Below the pieces are notes generated by a model, which was not told where the DNA came from, ran no database searches, and saw only the letters and a list, made by a program, of their open reading frames with translations. A stretch of 9,511 nt of DNA from an uncultured Oscillospiraceae bacterium (lineage in GTDB: Bacteria > Bacillota_A > Clostridia > Oscillospirales > Oscillospiraceae). The stretch covers positions 1-9,511 of the forward strand of contig CALXDE010000040.1 in assembly GCA_944386965.1 (NCBI GenBank), written 5' to 3'. Shown here piece after piece: positions 6,681 to 9,511 of this stretch; the stretch's first letter is position 1, and every line of letters begins with the position of its first letter. Both the position numbers and the translations under genes were made by a program.

Positions 6681-6721
6681 GCGCGGGAGCGGCAGACCCA
6701 TCCGGTCTGCCGCTCCCGCGC
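6681..6721. repeat. 18-bp perfect inverted repeat behind cbiO
   Basis: Bases 6681-6698 are exactly complementary to 6704-6721, leaving a 5-nt loop (CATCC). It begins 19 bp after the cbiO stop. There is no T run on either side, so classical intrinsic termination is doubtful; it may block exonucleases, act as a Rho-independent terminator of a weaker kind, or be a dispersed repeat. Confidence 0.85.
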
Positions 6722-6791
6722 CGCTGATGGAACGTTTGGGATTTGGCCGCTCCGGCGGATCGATGCGAAGCCAACAGCCGGGAGATTCCTC

Positions 6792-6820
6792 TTGACAAAG
6801 TAGGATTCGTCGTATATTAT
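6792..6820 (+). promoter_or_regulatory. near-consensus sigma-A promoter of the small-ORF leader
   Basis: TTGACA (6792-6797), a 17-bp spacer and TATTAT (6815-6820, 5 of 6) make one of the best promoters in the window. A second TATAAT overlaps at 6818-6823 and another lies at 6831-6836. Transcription would start near 6827. It lies in markedly more AT-rich sequence than the flanks. Confidence 0.8.
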
Positions 6821-6858
6821 AATGCTAAGATATAATAGGCGGAGAGGGGGCAACGTCC

Positions 6859-6894
6859 ATGTTTGCCACAGTGATTCGGAATAGAAAAGAGTAG
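6859..6894 (+). CDS. 11-codon upstream ORF of the leader
   Basis: The ORF encodes MFATVIRNRKE and stops at TAG 6892-6894. GGAGAGGGGG (6841-6850) lies 8 nt before the ATG, a good ribosome binding site. The TAG forms the first bases of the TAGGAG that serves the next tiny ORF, so termination here could promote reinitiation. No known leader peptide is recognised, and translation is inferred only from the site and spacing. Confidence 0.4.
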   Translation: MFATVIRNRKE

Positions 6895-6905
6895 GAGCGT
6901 CTGTC

Positions 6906-6974
6906 ATGCGTGAAAAAAACGGTGGAGAGGCTCTGAAGGTGTATGTTTGGAGCGCTCTGCCGGTGTTGCGATAA
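6906..6974 (+). CDS. 22-codon second leader ORF
   Basis: The ATG at 6906 follows TAGGAG (6892-6897) by 8 nt. The peptide begins MREKNGGEALKVYVW and ends SALPVLR before TAA at 6972-6974. Its last codons contain CCGGTG (6960-6965), the left arm of the proposed antiterminator, so translation and RNA folding would be linked. The ending with a Pro-Val-Leu-Arg run is reminiscent of short stalling peptides in leader-controlled antibiotic-resistance genes, but I do not recognise this one specifically. Confidence 0.45.
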   Translation: MREKNGGEALKVYVWSALPVLR

Positions 6975-6988
6975 AAGTTGGTTTGGAG

Positions 6989-7020
6989 CACCGGTCGGCC
7001 TATGCTGACGGGTGTATTTT
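6989..7020 (+). terminator. leader terminator
   Basis: CACC (6989-6992) pairs with GGTG (7011-7014) and GTCGGC (6994-6999) with GCTGAC (7004-7009, one G-U), with a single G/G mismatch between them and a CTAT loop. TATTTTTA follows directly from 7015. The left arm is shared with an alternative pairing to 6959-6967. Confidence 0.65.
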
Positions 7021-7060
7021 TATGCCGTTTTACCAGGAAGGAGGGGAGGACACGACGGAG

Positions 7061-7125
7061 AGGAGGAAATAACAAGGCGGACTTCTTTCAACAGATGTGC
7101 GAGATCCGTTGAAAAAAAGTCCGCC
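7061..7125. repeat. strong Shine-Dalgarno without start codon, followed by a long imperfect inverted repeat
   Basis: AGGAGG at 7061-7066 sits where a start codon would be expected at about 7071-7079, but no ATG, GTG or TTG is there. Directly after, 7076-7092 pairs with 7108-7125 (GGCGGACTT...TTTCAAC against GTTGAAA...AGTCCGCC, with one small bulge or mismatch), extended inward by GAT/ATC (7094-7096 / 7104-7106). No T run follows on the plus strand. This resembles a gene terminator sitting right behind an orphan ribosome binding site. Confidence 0.6.
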
Positions 7126-7191
7126 GGCCATGCGCGCGCCCCAGACCACATCGGAAGCAGGAGCAACTTCATGGCGCCTTAAGGTATCTAT

Positions 7192-7209
7192 ATTGTAACT
7201 GATTGTAAC
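7192..7209. promoter_or_regulatory. tandem octamer ATTGTAAC x2, possible operator
   Basis: ATTGTAAC occurs at 7192-7199 and again at 7202-7209, exactly 10 bp apart (one helical turn), in an AT-rich stretch about 95 bp before the 116-aa gene. A CCTTAAGG palindrome (7177-7184) stands just upstream. A regulator binding two sites on the same face is plausible; no convincing -35/-10 pair was found next to it. Confidence 0.4.
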
Positions 7210-7301
7210 CAATTTTGCAAGTTAAATTTTCGTTTCTTGCGGCGACAGGCCAAATCTGCCATGGATTGCTCCCTTTGACACGAAAGAAAGGAGAGAGAAC
7301 G

Positions 7302-7652
7302 ATGGCGAATGGCAAGAAGAAACCAGGTAGTTGTGAACAGATGATCTATCGGCTGTGGCAGATCAGAGAACAGACCGGATGCCCGTTCCTGTGCATTGAC
7401 ATCTATCAGTACGACCTCGACGACCTCAACAATCTGCTGCAGGAGGAATGGATTGAACTGTGCTTTTATCTTCAAGACGGGGTTGTGACTTACGGGGTGT
7501 TTGAAAGCCCGCTTCCAGGCGCTCCGTCCGTGTACTGGGTAATCTATCTCCCCAGCCGGACAAAGCGGAGGGTGGATGAGCTGCGGCAACCGCTTTGGCG
7601 GAAAGCCCTCGGAGCTTTGAAGTGGCTGAGGGACTGGCTGGTGAATCTGTGA
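7302..7652 (+). CDS. hypothetical protein, 116 aa, unrecognised
   Basis: This ORF has a clear AAAGGAGAGA (7287-7296) 5-10 nt before the ATG and a terminator 3 bp behind the stop, so it is very probably a real single gene. I do not recognise the family. Residues 1-25 are basic/polar (MANGKKKPGSCEQMIYRLWQ); residues 25-75 contain several Cys, Tyr and Trp and an acidic helix (DLDDLNNLLQEEWIEL) followed by likely strands (LCFYLQDGVVTYGVFE, VYWVIYLP). The C-terminus (PLWRKALGALKWLRDWLVNL) is a Trp-rich basic amphipathic helix that could rest on a membrane or another protein. No signal peptide or through-membrane helix is seen. Base composition is lower in GC than the neighbours, and with the odd leader upstream this suggests an acquired gene. 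Function is not assigned. Confidence 0.7.
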   Translation: MANGKKKPGSCEQMIYRLWQIREQTGCPFLCIDIYQYDLDDLNNLLQEEWIELCFYLQDGVVTYGVFESPLPGAPSVYWVIYLPSRTKRRVDELRQPLWRKALGALKWLRDWLVNL

Positions 7653-7655
7653 GGA

Positions 7656-7704
7656 CAGCAGTGCGGGACCGGAAACGTTTCCGGTCCCGCACTGCTGTTT
7701 TTTT
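7656..7704 (+). terminator. intrinsic terminator built on a 42-nt perfect palindrome
   Basis: Bases 7656-7697 are a perfect 21+21 inverted repeat with no spacer (centre at 7676/7677, AAACGTTT), folding to a stem of about 19 bp. Seven T residues (7698-7704) follow. It starts 4 bases after the stop of the 116-aa gene. Confidence 0.92.
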
Positions 7705-7757
7705 CAAAAAAGTTTTCGCCGCTGTGGGATATCTTGGCCCCCTCCCGGGTATTCCTG

Positions 7758-7773
7758 TTGAAAAGCTTTTCAA
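7758..7773. promoter_or_regulatory. 16-nt palindrome overlapping the ECF sigma ribosome binding site
   Basis: TTGAAAAGCTTTTCAA is a perfect palindrome. Its last two bases are the first two of AAGGAG (7772-7777), which serves the ATG at 7786. It could be an operator, or a weak hairpin affecting translation of the sigma factor. I found no clear -35/-10 pair between 7705 and 7757. Confidence 0.5.
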
Positions 7774-7785
7774 GGAGACAACGCC

Positions 7786-8253
7786 ATGACAAACCAGGAA
7801 TTTGCCGCCGCCGCGGAGGCCTATACGGACATGGTCTACCGCATCGCCCTCAACTGGTTCAAAAACGTCCCCGACGCCGAGGACGTGACCCAGAACACCA
7901 TGCTGCGCCTCTGCCGCACAGACACAGCCTTTGAGGACGAGGCGCACCTGCGCTACTGGCTGGCGCGGGTGGCGGTGAACGAGTGCAAACGGCTCTCCAA
8001 GTGCTTCTGGCGCACCCGGACGGTGCCCCTGGAGAGCGCCCCGGAGCCCTCTTTTTCCGATGAGGACCGCCGGGCGGTGTACCGGGAGGTCATGGCCCTG
8101 CCGGGGAAGTACCGGGTGCCCCTCTACTTGTATTACTACGAGGGCTACCCGGTGAAGGACATCGCCGCCCTGCTGGGGATGAAGCCATCCACCGTGCAGA
8201 CCCGGCTGGCCCGGGGGCGGGAGCGGCTGAAAACCATTTTGACGGAGGAATGA
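7786..8253 (+). CDS. ECF-type RNA polymerase sigma factor
   Basis: This 155-residue protein has the two-domain ECF layout. Sigma region 2 covers about residues 8-72 (AYTDMVYRIALNWFKNVPDA, EDVTQNTMLRLCR, LRYWLARVAVNECKRLSK). Sigma region 4 covers about 98-150, with its helix-turn-helix in YYEGYPVKDIAALLGMKPST and VQTRLARGRERLKTIL. There is no region 3 or 1, as expected. ECF sigma factors redirect RNA polymerase to stress or envelope regulons and are held by an adjacent anti-sigma factor, here the DUF4179 gene that begins 3 bases after this stop. AAGGAG (7772-7777) is 8 nt before the ATG. Autoregulation is usual in such pairs, but no ECF-type promoter was identified. The inducing signal and the regulon cannot be read from sequence. 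Confidence 0.93.
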   Translation: MTNQEFAAAAEAYTDMVYRIALNWFKNVPDAEDVTQNTMLRLCRTDTAFEDEAHLRYWLARVAVNECKRLSKCFWRTRTVPLESAPEPSFSDEDRRAVYREVMALPGKYRVPLYLYYYEGYPVKDIAALLGMKPSTVQTRLARGRERLKTILTEE

Positions 8254-8256
8254 GCC

Positions 8257-9321
8257 ATGGAAAACAGATACCGGGACATGTTTGACGAGGTGCGGGCCTC
8301 CGACACACTGAGACAGGAGGTACTGCGCATGCAAAATCAGGAGAATGGAAGAAGAACCAGACGCCGCCTGCCCGTGGCGGGGCTGGCAGCCGCTGTGCTG
8401 GCGGTGGTACTGGCGGCGGGGACCGCCCTGGCGGTGGCCAGCCCCAGCCTGCGGGACTGGTTTGCCCGAAGGTGGGCGGAGGGCACCGGCGGGGAGATCA
8501 GCGAGAGCCAGGCCCTCCTCATCGACAGCCTCACCCAGAAGGTGGGGGAGAGCCGGACGGTGGGGGAGGTCACCGTCACGGTGGACAGCATCACCGTGGG
8601 CGGCGACGCCCTGTGGGCTCTGGTGGACGTGGAGGGGCTGGATTTTGATGCGGATAAGGCGTACTCCTTTGATCAGACGGACATTGAGATCCAGCCGGAC
8701 CCCAGTGAGGGAGCCCCCGGCGTCATGGGGTGCAGTATTGGGAGCATCGGCCTGACGGAGGATGCCGCTGTACGGATGCTGCTGGAGTTCAGCGGCATCT
8801 TCCCCACCGGCAACCAGATCAACGCCGGCGGCTACACCCTGGAGCTGCGCCTTAGGGACCTGACGCTCTGCCGGAGAGCCGGAGAGCCGGACGAGATCAT
8901 CTACGAGGGGGAGTGGTCCTTCTCCATCCCCCTGACGGAGAGCATGGTTCCCACCATTGCCATCGACAGCGCCGTGGTGGAGCTCGGGGCCGGCGGGGAG
9001 GATATGGAAGATGCGGCGGCCTCGTCCGGTGTGACCATAACCCTGAGGGACATCCGGGTCACCGCAACAGGCCTCTCCTTCTATACCGCCTACAGCGACG
9101 ATGAGGCGGCGGAGCGGGTGCAGATGGCGGCCCTCTCCTATCTGGAGGTGGCGGTGATCCTCTCCGACGGCACGGAGGTGCTCTCCAACGGCAGCGGCGG
9201 CAGCCAGACGGAGGGCGGGGGCTGGTACTGCACCAGCCAGTGGCCGGTGCCCATCGACGTGGAGGACGTCATGGCCATCCGCATCGGGGGGACGGAGATC
9301 CCGGTGCCCCAGAACGGATAA
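8257..9321 (+). CDS. DUF4179 membrane protein, putative anti-sigma factor of the preceding ECF sigma
   Basis: The 354-residue protein has a cytosolic N-terminus (YRDMFDEVRASDTLRQEVLR, residues 5-24) of the kind that ECF-linked DUF4179 proteins use to hold the sigma factor, a basic stop (GRRTRRR) and one membrane helix at about 39-61 (VAGLAAAVLAVVLAAGTALA). The rest is exported: a DUF4179-like domain (residues about 62-180, with LRDWFARRWAEGTGG and VTVTVDSITVGGDALWALVDVEG) and a second beta-rich domain to the end (GVTITLRDIRVTATGLSFYT, VAVILSDGTEVLS). The external part would sense the envelope signal. GACGGAGGA (8241-8249) gives the start; the gene is 3 bp from the sigma gene, fitting co-translation. 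The anti-sigma role is inferred from context and architecture. Confidence 0.85.
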   Translation: MENRYRDMFDEVRASDTLRQEVLRMQNQENGRRTRRRLPVAGLAAAVLAVVLAAGTALAVASPSLRDWFARRWAEGTGGEISESQALLIDSLTQKVGESRTVGEVTVTVDSITVGGDALWALVDVEGLDFDADKAYSFDQTDIEIQPDPSEGAPGVMGCSIGSIGLTEDAAVRMLLEFSGIFPTGNQINAGGYTLELRLRDLTLCRRAGEPDEIIYEGEWSFSIPLTESMVPTIAIDSAVVELGAGGEDMEDAAASSGVTITLRDIRVTATGLSFYTAYSDDEAAERVQMAALSYLEVAVILSDGTEVLSNGSGGSQTEGGGWYCTSQWPVPIDVEDVMAIRIGGTEIPVPQNG

Positions 9322-9333
9322 GGCCGGACAACA

Positions 9334-9364
9334 GAAAAGCGCCTGCCAGCGGCAGGCGCTTTTC
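9334..9364. terminator. bidirectional intrinsic terminator
   Basis: A 14-bp perfect stem pairs 9334-9347 with 9351-9364 around an AGC loop. The outer pairs are AAAA/TTTT, so transcripts from either side end in U residues. It separates the anti-sigma gene (stop 9321) from the convergent gene ending at 9373. Confidence 0.88.
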
Positions 9365-9372
9365 CTATGTGT

Positions 9373-9511
9373 TCAGAAAAAGTGATAGAGCAGGATGGGG
9401 AGGAAGATGGCGGGGATGTAGTTCATCAGTTTCAGTTTTTTGATCCCCAGCAAATCCAGACTCAGCCCCAGGAGCAGCAGGGAGCCCACGGTGTTCATCT
9501 CCCCGATGACC
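9373..9511 (-). CDS. DUF554-type membrane protein, C-terminal fragment
   Basis: Only the last 46 codons lie in the window; the start is beyond 9511. The visible end reads GEMNTVGSLLLLGLSLDLLG then IKKLKLMNYIPAIFLPILLY and HFF before TGA. A small polar segment with (E/D)M-x-(T/A)-VG-G/S-LL, followed by GLxLxLLGIKKLK and a last hydrophobic helix, is the closing pattern of the DUF554 family (YdfK/YqgA-like), multi-pass membrane proteins of unknown function found in most Firmicutes. Assignment rests on this short stretch. The gene converges on the ECF/anti-sigma pair and shares its terminator. Confidence 0.7.
   Translation of the reverse strand, partial: VIGEMNTVGSLLLLGLSLDLLGIKKLKLMNYIPAIFLPILLYHFF

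Larger units (their letters stand above)
6827..7020 (+). ncRNA. putative translation-responsive attenuator leader (short transcript of about 190 nt)
   Basis: This is the predicted transcript from the promoter at 6792 to the terminator at 6989-7020. It contains two tiny ORFs (6859-6894 and 6906-6974), a hairpin inside the second (6930-6937 / 6946-6953, two G-U pairs), and two mutually exclusive 3' structures. The antiterminator pairs 6959-6967 with 6987-6995 (core CCGGTG/CACCGG). The terminator uses 6989-6999 as its left arm. A ribosome finishing the second ORF at TAA 6972-6974 would cover the antiterminator left arm and favour termination; one stalled earlier would leave it free. This logic is inferred. 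An independent small RNA is the alternative. Confidence 0.5.

Noticed and set aside
6827..7020. 6S RNA
   Set aside because: The length fits, but the 5' and 3' ends do not form the long closing stem around a central bubble, and the two ORFs with ribosome binding sites fit an attenuator better.
7275..7280. TTGACA as a -35 for the 116-aa gene
   Set aside because: A -10 at the proper distance would fall at 7298, on the start codon side of the ribosome binding site, and no TATAAT-like element is there.
7656..7697. Insertion-sequence terminal repeat
   Set aside because: The arms are adjacent with no cargo, and seven T residues follow, so a terminator explains it fully.
7595..7789. 64-codon plus-strand frame across the 42-nt palindrome
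   Set aside because: It reads through a perfect terminator hairpin and T run, overlaps the end of the 116-aa gene and has no ribosome binding site.

Overview
The window looks like chromosomal DNA of a GC-rich, endospore-forming member of the Firmicutes, class Clostridia. I infer an Oscillospiraceae-type gut anaerobe (Flavonifractor/Lawsonibacter-like) from the sporulation pair spoIIGA-sigE, a DUF951 gene, a cobalamin-riboswitch-controlled cbiMNQO cobalt transporter, and an ECF sigma factor with a DUF4179 anti-sigma partner, all in GC-rich codon usage with strong AGGAGG-type ribosome binding sites. The genus is inference; the families are recognised from the translated sequence.

Layout. Bases 1-669 (minus) hold the N-terminal part of an S1-domain RNA-binding protein. 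Divergent from it are a 64-aa DUF951 zinc-ribbon-like gene and an overlapping 29-aa membrane peptide gene, closed by an intrinsic terminator (1045-1073). A TATAAT-type promoter then precedes spoIIGA-sigE, which encode the pro-sigma-E protease and pro-sigma-E and overlap by 20 bp. They end at a bidirectional hairpin terminator shared with a convergent gene for a secreted or anchored Ig-like protein (2667-3098, minus).

The region 3310-6661 is a cobalt-uptake unit: sigma-A promoter, cobalamin riboswitch, intrinsic terminator as expression platform, then cbiM, cbiN, cbiQ and cbiO. cbiM/cbiN and cbiQ/cbiO are tightly spaced or overlapping, but a 103-bp gap with a very strong GNRA-capped hairpin separates cbiN from cbiQ. 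B12 sufficiency should stop transcription before cbiM. CbiQ has an unusual histidine-rich N-terminus.

Bases 6662-7301 carry no sizeable gene but are highly structured: an 18-bp perfect hairpin behind cbiO, a near-consensus sigma-A promoter, two tandem tiny ORFs each with its own ribosome binding site, mutually exclusive antiterminator and terminator stems, a strong Shine-Dalgarno with no start codon after it, another long inverted repeat, and a tandem octamer. This reads like a translation-responsive attenuator that may have lost its structural gene, and is the most unusual part of the window. It is followed by an unrecognised 116-aa gene with a 42-nt palindromic terminator.

The right end has an ECF sigma factor (start region overlapped by a 16-nt palindrome), its DUF4179 membrane anti-sigma partner, a bidirectional terminator, and the C-terminal end of a convergent DUF554-type membrane protein.
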